From Rhodocaloribacter litoris (GTDB taxonomy: Bacteria; Bacteroidota; Rhodothermia; Rhodothermales; ISCAR-4553), in assembly GCF_011682235.2 (NCBI RefSeq), contig NZ_CP076718.1, forward strand, positions 4,309,095-4,373,094: DNA of 64,000 nucleotides, in the 5' to 3' direction. Position 1 is the first letter of the stretch, and every line of letters starts with the position of its first letter. Of this stretch, positions 33,620-42,502 are shown piece after piece. The notes below the pieces were generated by a model that saw nothing but the letters and a program-made list of their open reading frames with translations, was not told where the DNA came from and ran no database searches. The translations under genes were made by a program, and so were the position numbers.

Positions 33620-34708
33620 ATGGAAAACAAGCTACGCGTCGGAATCCTGGGCGCCACGGGCGCCGTCGGGCAGAAGTTCATCGAGTGGCTGGACGGTCAT
33701 CCCTGGTTCGAGGTGACGGCCCTGATCGCTTCGGAGCGTTCGGCCGGAAAGCCGTACCGGGAGGCGGTCAACTGGATCGGCAGCCGCCCGATCCCGGAAG
33801 CAATTGCCGCCATGCCGGTCGAAAGTGCCACCACCTTGCCCGACTGTGACTTCGTCTTCTCCGGGCTGGATGCCTCCGTGGCGGGCGAACTCGAACGCCG
33901 CTTCGCCGAGGCCGGCTATCCGGTGATCTCGAACGCACGGAACTACCGCATGCACGACGACGTGCCCCTGCTGATTCCGGAGATCAACCCCGACCACACG
34001 AAACTGATCGAGCAACAGCGCTGGGGCGAGGGGTTCATCGTGACGAACCCGAACTGCTCGACCGTCGGGCTCGTCTGTGCCCTGAAGCCGCTCGTGGACC
34101 GGTTCGGCGTCGAGGCGGTGCAGGTGACCACGTTGCAGGCCCTCTCCGGCGCCGGGTATCCGGGGGTCCCCTCGCTCGACATCCTGGGGAACGTGGTGCC
34201 GTTCATCAAGGGGGAGGAGGAGAAGATCGCCTCCGAGCCGAAGAAGCTGCTCGGCACCTTGAAGGAGGGCCGGGTGGAGCCGTTCCCGGTCACCATCAGC
34301 GCACAGTGCACCCGGGTGCCGGTGCTCGAAGGCCACCTCGAATGCGTCTCGGTGCGGCTGAAACGGAAAGCCGACGTGGCCGACGTGCGCGAGGCCTTCC
34401 TTTCCTTCGAAAGCCCGCTGGCCGGGCTGGACCTGCCCAGCGCCCCGGCGCGTCTGCTCGAGGTGTTCGACGATCCGGCCTTTCCGCAGCCGCGCCGCCA
34501 TGCCGAGCTCGGGCGCGGCATGACGGTGTCGGTCGGGCGCATCCGTCCCTGTGAGGTGATGGACGTCAAGTTCGTCGCGCTCGTGCACAACACCCTGCGC
34601 GGGGCGGCCGGTGGCGCCGTGCTCAACGCCGAGTTGCTCGTGCGGCAGGGCTACCTGGCCGCGCGTACGCGCGGCAAACGCCAGCCGACCATCCCGGCCC
34701 TGGCCTGA
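33620..34708 (+). CDS. asd: aspartate-semialdehyde dehydrogenase, archaeal/fungal type
   Basis: A 362-residue enzyme that reduces aspartyl phosphate to the semialdehyde for Lys, Thr and Met synthesis. The dinucleotide site is VGILGATGAVGQ. The catalytic Cys146 is in VTNPNCSTVGL, and His239 is in TRVPVLEGH. The sequence LQALSGAGYPGVPSLDILGN is characteristic of the archaeal-type branch that occurs in several Bacteroidota. It is followed after 14 bases by a GNAT gene. Confidence 0.93.
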   Translation: MENKLRVGILGATGAVGQKFIEWLDGHPWFEVTALIASERSAGKPYREAVNWIGSRPIPEAIAAMPVESATTLPDCDFVFSGLDASVAGELERRFAEAGYPVISNARNYRMHDDVPLLIPEINPDHTKLIEQQRWGEGFIVTNPNCSTVGLVCALKPLVDRFGVEAVQVTTLQALSGAGYPGVPSLDILGNVVPFIKGEEEKIASEPKKLLGTLKEGRVEPFPVTISAQCTRVPVLEGHLECVSVRLKRKADVADVREAFLSFESPLAGLDLPSAPARLLEVFDDPAFPQPRRHAELGRGMTVSVGRIRPCEVMDVKFVALVHNTLRGAAGGAVLNAELLVRQGYLAARTRGKRQPTIPALA

Positions 34709-34722
34709 ATGTGCTTCCCGAC

Positions 34723-35247
34723 ATGAACACCCTGATCCGGATTCGCAAAGCCGAACGTCATGACGCCGACGCCGTGGCCCGCCTGTGGTTGCAGTTCCTG
34801 CACGAGCAGGCCGCGCTGGACCCGCGCTTCGGAGTGGCTGGCGATGCCCTCGTCCGGTGGCGCAACGACTACCCGCAATGGCTTCGCGACCGGCATCGCC
34901 GGTTGTTCGTGGGGGAGCTGAAGGGGGAGATCATCGGCTTCGTGACGGCCCAGTGGTGGTCGCCGCCGCCGGTCTATGCGGAAACCACCGAGGTCTTCGT
35001 CAACGAACTCTACGTGCGCCCGGAGGCCCGGGGGCAGGGGGCCGGGGGACGGCTCCTGGCCGCCGTGAAAGCCTGGGCGGAGGAACTGGGCGCCGACCGC
35101 CTCCGCCTGGCGGTGCTGGCGGCCAACGAGGCCGGGCAGGCTTTCTGGCAACACCACGACGCCCGCCCGTTCTCCGTCACGATGACCATGGAACTGGAGA
35201 AAAAGGCTTCGGCAGCCTCGCGGGCGTCGCGGCGCATCGGGTTTTAG
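34723..35247 (+). CDS. GNAT-family N-acetyltransferase
   Basis: A 174-residue acetyltransferase. It opens IRIRKAERHDADAVARLWLQF and carries the acetyl-CoA motif VNELYVRPEARGQGAGGRLL, with RLAVLAANEAGQAFWQHHDA as the last strand/helix. The ATG at 34723 lies four codons inside an upstream GTG and gives the usual N-terminus. Probably cotranscribed with asd. Substrate unknown. Confidence 0.82.
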   Translation: MNTLIRIRKAERHDADAVARLWLQFLHEQAALDPRFGVAGDALVRWRNDYPQWLRDRHRRLFVGELKGEIIGFVTAQWWSPPPVYAETTEVFVNELYVRPEARGQGAGGRLLAAVKAWAEELGADRLRLAVLAANEAGQAFWQHHDARPFSVTMTMELEKKASAASRASRRIGF

Positions 35248-35345
35248 CGAACCCGTCCGGCAGCGGGAACCCGGGCGGCCGGCGCGGGTTTCTCCGGACG
35301 CGAGCCACGCGTTTTTTGAGGTTTTTGCGGAACCCCACGCGGGGC

Positions 35346-35375
35346 TTGACAAGCAGGGCGGTACGTTCGTATCAT
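35346..35375 (+). promoter_or_regulatory. sigma70-type promoter for tRNA-Gly
   Basis: TTGACA (35346-35351), an 18-base spacer and TATCAT (35370-35375). The mature tRNA begins 20 bases after the -10, leaving a leader of about a dozen bases. It is the second TTGACA promoter in the window and parallels the one at 19556. Confidence 0.8.
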
Positions 35376-35394
35376 AGCCGCCCCTCGGGAAAAA

Positions 35395-35466
35395 GCGGGT
35401 GTAGCTCAGTGGTAGAGCATCACGTTGCCAACGTGAGGGTCGTGAGTTCGAATCTCATCACCCGCT
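35395..35466 (+). tRNA. tRNA-Gly (anticodon GCC)
   Basis: Cloverleaf: acceptor GCGGGTG (35395-35401) pairs with CACCCGC (35459-35465), discriminator T35466. The D arm is GCTC...GAGC. The anticodon stem TCACG/CGTGA encloses TTGCCAA, giving anticodon GCC, and the T arm contains TTCGAAT. CCA is not encoded. It is a single-gene unit with its own promoter and terminator. Confidence 0.97.
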
Positions 35467-35474
35467 CCCGTTAA

Positions 35475-35510
35475 CCCTCAGATCGCGCTTGCCGGTCTGG
35501 GGGTTTTTTT
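35475..35510 (+). terminator. rho-independent terminator of the tRNA gene
   Basis: CCCTCAGA (35475-35482) pairs with TCTGGGGG (35496-35503, one G-U), followed by seven T (35504-35510). It lies nine bases after the tRNA end and 28 bases before the next start codon. Confidence 0.88.
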
Positions 35511-35538
35511 CGTCTGGTCGAACCGGAGCGTGTATCTC

Positions 35539-36972
35539 ATGTCGAAATCGAAGACCCCGGCCATGGGTCGGCGGATCCCGCACCGCAGGTCGGGGCTGCA
35601 TGGTGCTTGCGGGCGGCGGCCGCACCCGATCGTCCGGTCACTGCTTTTTCTTTTCGTCACCGGCCTTTTCGTGGGAGGGGCCGTCCGGGCCCAGCCGGTC
35701 GACCCGGTCACGGCCGCGCGGATCGACTCGATCTTTGCGGCGTGGGACCGGCCCGATGCGCCCGGGGCCGCCGTCGCCGTGCTGCGCCGCGGCGAGGTGG
35801 TTTTCGAAAAGGGCTACGGCATGGCCAACCTGGAGCACGACGTTCCGATCACCCCGGAGACGGTCTTCATGGTGGCTTCCGTCTCGAAGCAGTTCACCGC
35901 CTTCGCCGTGGCGATGCTGGCCGGGGAGGGGCGGCTCTCGCTCGATGCCGACATCCGAACATACCTGCCGGAGATGCACGATTTCGGCACGCCGATCACG
36001 GTCCGTCACCTGGTTCACCACACCAGCGGGCTGCGGGACGAGTTCGACCTGCTCGGCATGGCCGGGTGGCGCATGGATGACGTCATCACGAAAGCACACA
36101 TCGTTCGCCTGGCGGCAGGACAGCGGGAACTCAACTTCACCCCCGGCGACGAGTACCTCTACTCGAACACCGGCTATACCCTCCTGGCCGAGATCGTCGA
36201 GCGGGTGACGGGGCAGTCGTTCCGGGAATGGACGAAAGAGCACCTCTTTGACCCCCTGGGAATGACGCAAACCCACTTTCACGACGATCACGAGATGCTG
36301 GTGCCCGGCCGCGCGCAGGGTTACAGCCGCGGGGAGGACGGCAGCTACCGGGTGCAGGTGAACAACTACGCGAGCGTCGGGGCCAGCAGCCTGCACACGA
36401 CCGTCCGGGATCTGGCGAAGTGGTTGCGTAACCTCGACACGGGCCGGGTCGGCGGGGCGGATGTGCTGGCGCAGGTGCACCGGCGGGGCCGGCTCAACAA
36501 CGGCGATACGCTCGGCTATGCCTTCGGCCTGCGGGTCGACGAGTACCTCGGGCACCGGCGGGTCGGGCATGCCGGCTGGCACCGGGGCTACCGCACCTAC
36601 ACCGCCCGCTTCCCGGAGGACGATCTGGCCGTCATCGTTCTCTCGAACCTGGAGCAGTTCAACCCGTCCGAACGGGCCATGGAGGTGGCCAGGCTCTTCC
36701 TCACGCCGCCGCCGGAGTCACTGGCGGTCTACACGGGCACCTACGTGAGTCCGGAACTGGACACGGCCTATACCCTCGTGCTCGAAGGCGACCGCCTCGT
36801 GGCCCGGCACCGCCGCAATCCCGACATCACGCTCACCTTTGCCGGCCCGGACACGTTCACCACCGACGCCTGGTTCTTCGAGAAGCTCGTCTTCGAGCGG
36901 TCGGCGGGGCGCATCACCGGGTTCCGGGCCTCGACCACCCGGGTGAGAAACCTCTTTTTCGAGCGGCGGTAA
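35539..36972 (+). CDS. serine hydrolase of the beta-lactamase/class C PBP family
   Basis: A 477-residue exported serine hydrolase. An Arg-rich start and hydrophobic core (SLLFLFVTGLFVGGAVRAQ) form a signal peptide. Catalytic motifs are S114-V-S-K117, Y208-S-N210 and an HAG variant of the KTG box in RVGHAGWHRGY. The last ~100 residues (SLAVYTGTYVSPELDTAYTLVLEG) are a lipocalin-like beta domain common in these esterase/peptidase homologues. It probably acts in the periplasm on a D-amino-acid peptide or ester. The ATG at 35539 was preferred to a GTG at 35530. Confidence 0.85.
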   Translation: MSKSKTPAMGRRIPHRRSGLHGACGRRPHPIVRSLLFLFVTGLFVGGAVRAQPVDPVTAARIDSIFAAWDRPDAPGAAVAVLRRGEVVFEKGYGMANLEHDVPITPETVFMVASVSKQFTAFAVAMLAGEGRLSLDADIRTYLPEMHDFGTPITVRHLVHHTSGLRDEFDLLGMAGWRMDDVITKAHIVRLAAGQRELNFTPGDEYLYSNTGYTLLAEIVERVTGQSFREWTKEHLFDPLGMTQTHFHDDHEMLVPGRAQGYSRGEDGSYRVQVNNYASVGASSLHTTVRDLAKWLRNLDTGRVGGADVLAQVHRRGRLNNGDTLGYAFGLRVDEYLGHRRVGHAGWHRGYRTYTARFPEDDLAVIVLSNLEQFNPSERAMEVARLFLTPPPESLAVYTGTYVSPELDTAYTLVLEGDRLVARHRRNPDITLTFAGPDTFTTDAWFFEKLVFERSAGRITGFRASTTRVRNLFFERR

Positions 36973-37007
36973 CATTTTCGTCACGTGAACCGTCCGCTTT
37001 CCGTTCC

Positions 37008-37646
37008 ATGCGCGAAGAGCCCGCTGCCGAACGGTCGTTCGGCGCCGCGCCGGTGCCTGCCGGGGCCACCGAATGGCCCGGGAAACGATCCGCCTGGCGG
37101 CGTGTGTTTACGTCGAAGGCGCTCTACATCCTCCTCGGCCTGACGGCACTCGGTGTGGCGCTGCTGCGCTGGAGTGAAGCCTATGGGGGGCCCGGCGGGC
37201 TCTGGGAGACGTTCGGGTGGTGGGCCCCGGTGCTGTCGGTCCCGCTCCATGCGCTCGTGGCCGTCACGCCGCTGCCTTCGGACATCGTGGGCATGGCCAA
37301 CGGCGCCCTCTACGGGTTCTGGTTCGGAGCGCTTCTGAGCTGGCTCGGCTGGTACCTGGCCTCGTTCGGGCAGTACGCGATCGGCCGCCGCGCCCGCCGT
37401 GACTTCGACCTGGACACCTGGCTGGCCCGCGCGCCGGCGTGGATCCGGCGTTTGCCGGTCGAACACCCCCTTTTCCTCATCTCGAGCCGCTTCGTTCCCT
37501 ATGCCGGGGGGCACCTCGCGACGCTCGTCCCCGGGGCCATGCGGGTTCCGCTGCGCCGCTATGCCTGGTGCACGGCCGTCGCCCTCGTGCCGCAATCGAT
37601 GGCCATGGCCGGCGCCGGTGCCGGGATGATGTTGCTCGGTTCCTGA
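37008..37646 (+). CDS. TVP38/TMEM64 (VTT-domain) membrane protein
   Basis: A 212-residue membrane protein of the SNARE-associated/VTT superfamily (relatives of DedA). A soluble N-terminus of ~30 residues leads to one helix, then the VTT core: TPLPSDIVGMANGALYGFWFGALLSWLG and LISSRFVPYAGGHLATLVPG, split in two by an Arg-rich loop. These proteins scramble or flip lipids or maintain membrane potential; the exact role is open. It follows the hydrolase gene by 35 bases. Confidence 0.8.
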   Translation: MREEPAAERSFGAAPVPAGATEWPGKRSAWRRVFTSKALYILLGLTALGVALLRWSEAYGGPGGLWETFGWWAPVLSVPLHALVAVTPLPSDIVGMANGALYGFWFGALLSWLGWYLASFGQYAIGRRARRDFDLDTWLARAPAWIRRLPVEHPLFLISSRFVPYAGGHLATLVPGAMRVPLRRYAWCTAVALVPQSMAMAGAGAGMMLLGS

Positions 37647-37685
37647 CGGCGCGGAACGGAACGGTTGAACCTGGAAAGATGTGCC

Positions 37686-38597
37686 ATGCGTAGCTGCTTG
37701 CTTTGCCTGATAGCGGGCGCGATGGGCTGGCTCGCCTGTGAGCGGGCCGCGACACCCCCGCCCGAAACCGTGATGCCGGGCTGGGACGCCGTGCAGGACT
37801 CGACGCACCGGGTCGCTTCGGTCACCGGCTTCGCTGGTCCGGAGGCCGTCCGGTATGATCCCGAGCAGGACGTCTTCTTCGTGTCGAACTTCAACGGAGG
37901 AGGGAATGAACGGGACGCCAACGGGTTCATCAGCCGGGTCAGCCCCGAGGGGGACGTGCTCGACCTCCGCTTCATGGTCGGGACCGACGCGCATCCCCTG
38001 CACGCTCCCCGCGGTATGTTCATCACCGGCGACACGCTCTGGGCGGCCGACGCGGACGGCCTCCACGGGTTCGACCGGCACAGCGGAGCCCACCTGGCCT
38101 TCGTCGACTTCACCGGTTTTGCGCCCGGCTTCCTGAACGATGTGACCGCCGGGCCGGACGGCGCCCTCTATGTGACGGATACGGGGGCACGACGGGTGTA
38201 CCGGCGGGCCGGTGCGCGCGTCGAGGTCGTCCTCGAAGACACCACGCTGGCACCGAACGGAATCACCTGGGACGCCGCCAGCGGGCGGATGCTGCTGGCC
38301 CCCTGGGGCGGCGACCAGCTGTTCCGTGCCTGGCAGCCGGGCACGGACTCGCTGGGCGTGGCCGGAACCGGTACGGGAGGCCATTACGACGGGATCGAGG
38401 TCGTCGCGGGGCGGGTACTCGTGGCCAGCCAGACCGACTCCAGCCTGCACGTGCTGGAGGATGGCACCAGCCGCCCGGTCATCCGAACCCCCGGACGCCC
38501 CGCCGACATCGGCATCGACACGCAGCGGATGCGGGTGGCCGTCCCCTACGTCGCCCTCAACCGCGTCGATATCTGGCAACTGCCGCGGGAGAATTGA
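37686..38597 (+). CDS. SMP-30/NHL-like beta-propeller lipoprotein
   Basis: A 303-residue exported protein with a likely lipid attachment Cys (GWLACER near residue 18). It carries repeated beta-propeller blades: GPEAVRYDPEQDVFFVSNF, APRGMFITGDTLWAADADGL, NDVTAGPDGALYVTDTGARR, APNGITWDAASGRMLLAPWG and HYDGIEVVAGRVLVASQ. The fold resembles SMP-30/gluconolactonase, but function is unknown. The ATG at 37686 was preferred to an in-frame TTG at 37665. Confidence 0.75.
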   Translation: MRSCLLCLIAGAMGWLACERAATPPPETVMPGWDAVQDSTHRVASVTGFAGPEAVRYDPEQDVFFVSNFNGGGNERDANGFISRVSPEGDVLDLRFMVGTDAHPLHAPRGMFITGDTLWAADADGLHGFDRHSGAHLAFVDFTGFAPGFLNDVTAGPDGALYVTDTGARRVYRRAGARVEVVLEDTTLAPNGITWDAASGRMLLAPWGGDQLFRAWQPGTDSLGVAGTGTGGHYDGIEVVAGRVLVASQTDSSLHVLEDGTSRPVIRTPGRPADIGIDTQRMRVAVPYVALNRVDIWQLPREN

Positions 38598-38637
38598 CTG
38601 GATCGTAGCAAACCGCGTCTTGTGGGTGCGGGCGGGA

Positions 38638-39162
38638 ATGAATTTCAACCTTTCGAACAGCATCGCCGTTCTGGAGCGCACGCCTGTCGTCCTGCGTGCC
38701 CTTCTGGCCGGTCTTCCCCGTGAGTGGACGCACCGCAACGAGGGTCCGGATACGTGGAGCCCCTTCGACATTGTCGGACACCTCATCGATGGCGAAGAGA
38801 CGGACTGGATGGATCGGGTTCGCATCATCCTGGCCCAGGGCCCCGACCGGCGCTTCGTCCCCTTCGATCGCTTCCGGCACCTGCAGAAGAACAGAGGGAA
38901 GGCACTGGAGGAGCTCCTGGACCGTTTTGCGGTCCTGCGGGCACGAAATCTCCGGGAAATCCGGGAACTGCAACTGAACCCGGAACAGTTGCAGCTGACC
39001 GGCGAGCATCCGGCCTTTGGTACCGTCACGCTCGAACAGTTGCTGGCGACATGGGTGACACACGACCTCGGGCACCTCGCCCAGATCGCCCGCGTGATGG
39101 CGAAGCAGTACCGCGAAGCCGTGGGACCCTGGGAAGCCTACCTGCCGGTCCTGCATCGTTGA
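38638..39162 (+). CDS. DinB-like four-helix metal-dependent protein
   Basis: A 174-residue DinB/YfiT-superfamily protein. The metal-binding histidines are visible in FDIVGHLIDGE and WVTHDLGHLAQIARVM (His-X3-His). The N-terminus SNSIAVLERTPVVLRALLAGLP is typical. Members are thiol transferases or damage-inducible proteins; the substrate is not evident. It converges on the EEP-family gene 21 bases away. Confidence 0.82.
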   Translation: MNFNLSNSIAVLERTPVVLRALLAGLPREWTHRNEGPDTWSPFDIVGHLIDGEETDWMDRVRIILAQGPDRRFVPFDRFRHLQKNRGKALEELLDRFAVLRARNLREIRELQLNPEQLQLTGEHPAFGTVTLEQLLATWVTHDLGHLAQIARVMAKQYREAVGPWEAYLPVLHR

Positions 39163-39183
39163 GCGGAGGCGCCGGCGACCGGC

Positions 39184-40032
39184 TCAAGGAGCCAGCAACA
39201 GCTCGGCCAGGACGGGGAGGTGGTCCGAGGCGTAGCGTCCGTCTTCGCATTCGGCCAGCACGCCGTAGCGGAGCACCCGGATGCCCGCGCCGGTGAAGAG
39301 GTAGTCGATCCGGCGCGGAGTAGAGGTCCCGGCCTCGAAGCCGGTGAAGGTGCCTTCGGGCCCGTGCGGTGGCGTTTCGGTGTGCTTCCGGGCGTCTGCA
39401 AGCTTTTCGGTCAGGATGGCATAGCCCGGTGCGTCCGGGGTGAAGTTGAAGTCGCCGGCCAGCACGACGGGCATCGTTCCGGCGCGTTCCGCCAGGTGGG
39501 CGGCGAGCAGGCGGGCGCTCTCGGTGCGTGCCGTCTCTCCCCGGTGGTCGAAGTGGGTGTTCATGAAGAGGAAGCGCCGGCCGGTGGTGCGGTCCTCGAA
39601 CACGGCCCAGGTAGCGATGCGGGGCAGGGCGGCATCCCATCCCTTGCTGCCGGGCACGTCGGGAGTGGGGGAGAGCCAGAACGTACCGTGCTCCACGGGG
39701 ATGAGCCGGTCCTTCCGGTAGAAGATCGGGGAAAACTCGCCGCCGTCGTGCCCGTCGTCGCGCCCGACGCCGAGCCAGGCGTAGGCGGGCAGGTGGGCGG
39801 CAAGGGTGTCGATCTGATGACGGAGCGCTTCCTGGAGGCCGGCCACGTCGGTCCCGTGGAAGCGGATCGTCGAGGCGACGCGTTCCTTACGGTGCGGCCA
39901 GGCGTTTTCGCCGTCCTGCGGGTTGTCGTAGCGGATGTTGAACGTCATCACGCGCAGGGGCTGGGCCGGTGCGGAAGCGGTGAGGAGGCCCGTTGCGGCC
40001 AGCACGAGCGCGGCGAGGAAGAGCTGGGTCAT
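39184..40032 (-). CDS. exported endonuclease/exonuclease/phosphatase family protein
   Basis: A 282-residue EEP-fold phosphoesterase with a signal peptide (LFLAALVLAATGLLTASAPAQ). Conserved sites are MTFNIRYDNPQDGENAW, the Glu in VAGLQEALRHQ, His in MNTHFDHRG, the GDFNFTPD motif, and the C-terminal SDHLPVLAEL. It cleaves phosphodiester or phosphomonoester bonds outside the cytoplasm; nucleic acid, sphingomyelin or sugar phosphates are all possible. The ATG at 40032 gives a clean signal peptide; the longer frame adds 34 Arg-rich residues and is less likely. Confidence 0.87.
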   Translation of the reverse strand: MTQLFLAALVLAATGLLTASAPAQPLRVMTFNIRYDNPQDGENAWPHRKERVASTIRFHGTDVAGLQEALRHQIDTLAAHLPAYAWLGVGRDDGHDGGEFSPIFYRKDRLIPVEHGTFWLSPTPDVPGSKGWDAALPRIATWAVFEDRTTGRRFLFMNTHFDHRGETARTESARLLAAHLAERAGTMPVVLAGDFNFTPDAPGYAILTEKLADARKHTETPPHGPEGTFTGFEAGTSTPRRIDYLFTGAGIRVLRYGVLAECEDGRYASDHLPVLAELLLAP

Positions 40033-40223
40033 GGGCGGTCGGGCGCGGTGTGTGGTGCGTAAAGATCCCACAAAATACGAACGACGCGCGCGGCGTGGGA
40101 GGTGCGTTTGCCGGATTCTTTTCGCAAAGGACACCCTTCCGGGGCGTTTTCGGAACGCCTTCCGCCGGTGGGTGTCCTATGCCGGTGGATGACCCTGCAC
40201 CGGGGCTTCGTATATTGGGCGAA

Positions 40224-41264
40224 ATGCACGTACGGCTTGTGGAGACCCTGCAACCCCATAGCACCCGGCCCGGCCGGCGGGAGACCGTCGCCTTCGTCAT
40301 TCCGCTTTACAACGAGGAGGAGGTCCTGCCGGTCCTGATCCGTGAGGTAGAGGCCTACCGGGCGGCCCATCCGGAAGTGACCGAGGTCGTCCTGGTCGAC
40401 GACGGCAGCACCGACGGCACGGCCTCGCTCATCCGTTCCCTGACCGAAGGGCGTCCGGGTTATGTGTTGCTCCGTTTCTCGCGCAACTTCGGGCACCAGC
40501 TCGCCATCACCGCCGGGATGCACTGCGTCTCGGCCGATGCGGCCGTCGTTCTCGACGGAGACCTGCAAGATCCCCTCGACGTGGTCACGCAGATGATCGA
40601 GAAGTGGCGCCAGGGCTTCGATGTGGTCTACGGCATCCGCCGGGAACGGCACGGGGACGGTCTGCTGAAACGGTGGACCGCCCGCCTTTTCTACCGTCTC
40701 TTCCAGCACCTGACGGACGTGGACGCCCCGCTCGATGCCGGGGATTTCCGGCTCGTCTCGCGTCCCGTGCTCGATGCCTACCGGCAGATCGAGGAACACC
40801 AGCCCTATGTGCGCGGCCTCATCGCCTGGCTGGGGTTCAACCAGACGGGGGTGTTCTACGACCGCCCGCCGCGTGCGGCCGGACGGAGCAAGTACCCGCT
40901 GCGCAGGAGCCTGCGCCTGGCTTTCGACGGCATCGCGTCGTTCTCCGTGCGTCCTCTTCGCTACGCCGTCCGCCTCGGCCTGCTCGTGGCCGCGCTTTCC
41001 GTAATCGGCCTCGTGTGGGTGCTGCTGGCGAAGTATGCCTTTGGCAACACCATCCCCGGCTGGTCCTCGCTGATCTTTGCCGCGTTTTTCTTCGGCGGGT
41101 TGCAGCTTTTTTTCCTCGGGGTGGTGGGGTCGTATCTGGCCCGGGTGTACGAGGAGGTGAAGGCCCGGCCCCGGTACGTCGTGCGCGAGCGCTGGGTGTC
41201 GGAGCCGGCGGAGGCGTCGCCTGCGGCCGGGCGAGAGCCCGAGACGGCCCGTGTTCGTTCCTGA
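40224..41264 (+). CDS. glycosyltransferase family 2, DPM1/GtrB-like
   Basis: A 346-residue membrane-linked GT-A enzyme. The nucleotide-binding region has VAFVIPLYNEEEVLPVLI and VVLVDDGSTDGTASLI. The DXD site is VVLDGDLQDPLDV, and the acceptor loop AGDFRLVSRPVLDAY. Two C-terminal helices (LGLLVAALSVIGLVWVLLAKY and IFAAFFFGGLQLFFLGVVGSY) place it with polyprenyl-phosphate sugar synthases. TATATTGG at 40211-40218 resembles a -7 element close to the ATG. Confidence 0.9.
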   Translation: MHVRLVETLQPHSTRPGRRETVAFVIPLYNEEEVLPVLIREVEAYRAAHPEVTEVVLVDDGSTDGTASLIRSLTEGRPGYVLLRFSRNFGHQLAITAGMHCVSADAAVVLDGDLQDPLDVVTQMIEKWRQGFDVVYGIRRERHGDGLLKRWTARLFYRLFQHLTDVDAPLDAGDFRLVSRPVLDAYRQIEEHQPYVRGLIAWLGFNQTGVFYDRPPRAAGRSKYPLRRSLRLAFDGIASFSVRPLRYAVRLGLLVAALSVIGLVWVLLAKYAFGNTIPGWSSLIFAAFFFGGLQLFFLGVVGSYLARVYEEVKARPRYVVRERWVSEPAEASPAAGREPETARVRS

Positions 41265-41318
41265 ATGGCCGGCGGGCCGTGTGATGCGGCCAGGTGCGGC
41301 CTAAACGCGCTGGTTCCC

Positions 41319-42365
41319 ATGCTGATACCCCCGTTGCGATGGAATGACGAGGCAGGTTGCGTCGACCTGCTGGATCAGACCCGGCTGCCGGTCGAGGAGG
41401 TCTGGTTGCGGATTGAGACGCCGGAGGCGATGGCGGAGGCGATCGGCCGGTTGCGGGTGCGCGGAGCGCCGGCCATCGGCATCGCGGCGGCCTACGGGGT
41501 GGTGCTGGCCCTGCGGGGGCCCGGCGTGGTCGATCCGCACGCCGCGGTGGAGGCGGCGGCGACGCGGCTGGCCGCCACGCGCCCGACGGCGGTGAACCTG
41601 TTCGGGGCCCTCGAGCGGATGCGCCGGGTGGCGGCCGCACACCCGGAAGCCGGGCCGGAGACCCTGCACGCGATGTTGCTGGCCGAGGCCCGGGCCCTCG
41701 AGGCGGAGGACCGGGCCGCCGGGCGCCGGATCGGCGAGTATGGCCTGTCGCTGCTGGAGGACGGGATGACCGTCCTGACGCACTGTCATGCCGGCGGGGT
41801 GGCCACCTCGGGCTACGGGACGGCCCTGGCCCCGCTACTCCTGGCGCACGAGCGCGGCCGGCGGCTGTCCGCCTTCGTGGACGAGACGAGGCCACTCCTG
41901 CAGGGCAGCCGCATCACCGCGTGGGAGTTGCAGCGCGCCGGCATCCCGGTCACGCTCATCACCGACGGCATGGCGGCCCACGTCATGCAGCAGGGCCGCA
42001 TCGATGCCGTCCTCGTCGGGGCCGACCGCATCGCCGCCAACGGCGACGTCGCCAACAAGATCGGCACCTACGGCCTGGCCGTGCTCGCCCGTGCCCACGG
42101 TGTTCCGTTTTACGTCTTTGCCCCGCGCTCTACCCTCGACCCGGATACGCCGGACGGGGCCGGCATCGTCATCGAGGAACGGGACCCGCGCGAGGTGACC
42201 CATGGCTTCGGCCGGCCGACGGCCCCCGACGGCGTGCGGGTCTATAACCCGGCCTTCGACGTGACTCCCGCCCGCCTGGTGACGGCGATCGTCACCGAAG
42301 AAGGGGTGCTGCGCCCGCCCTACGGCCCCGCACTCGCGGCGCTCTTCGCCGGGCACGCCGTTTGA
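41319..42365 (+). CDS. mtnA: S-methyl-5-thioribose-1-phosphate isomerase
   Basis: A 348-residue aldose-ketose isomerase of methionine salvage, related to eIF2B. Family motifs are RVRGAPAIGIAAAYGV, the catalytic Cys in VLTHCHAGGVATSGYGTAL (His where Asn is usual), DETRPLLQGSRITAWEL and the Asp in VLVGADRIAANGDVANKIGTY. The ATG at 41319 gives the standard N-terminus; an ATG at 41265 directly after the GT2 stop would add 18 residues. No other methionine-salvage gene is nearby. Confidence 0.92.
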   Translation: MLIPPLRWNDEAGCVDLLDQTRLPVEEVWLRIETPEAMAEAIGRLRVRGAPAIGIAAAYGVVLALRGPGVVDPHAAVEAAATRLAATRPTAVNLFGALERMRRVAAAHPEAGPETLHAMLLAEARALEAEDRAAGRRIGEYGLSLLEDGMTVLTHCHAGGVATSGYGTALAPLLLAHERGRRLSAFVDETRPLLQGSRITAWELQRAGIPVTLITDGMAAHVMQQGRIDAVLVGADRIAANGDVANKIGTYGLAVLARAHGVPFYVFAPRSTLDPDTPDGAGIVIEERDPREVTHGFGRPTAPDGVRVYNPAFDVTPARLVTAIVTEEGVLRPPYGPALAALFAGHAV

Positions 42366-42502
42366 TCGGGTGGCAGCGGGCCATGAGGAGGCCGGCCGGA
42401 GGGAGCAAACCGCCGCCTGCGCCGTATGGAGGCATTGGGCGAGATTTTTGCCGGAACACCGCTTCGGCTTCCTTTTCCCACGGTTTGAGTGAGCGAACAC
42501 CT

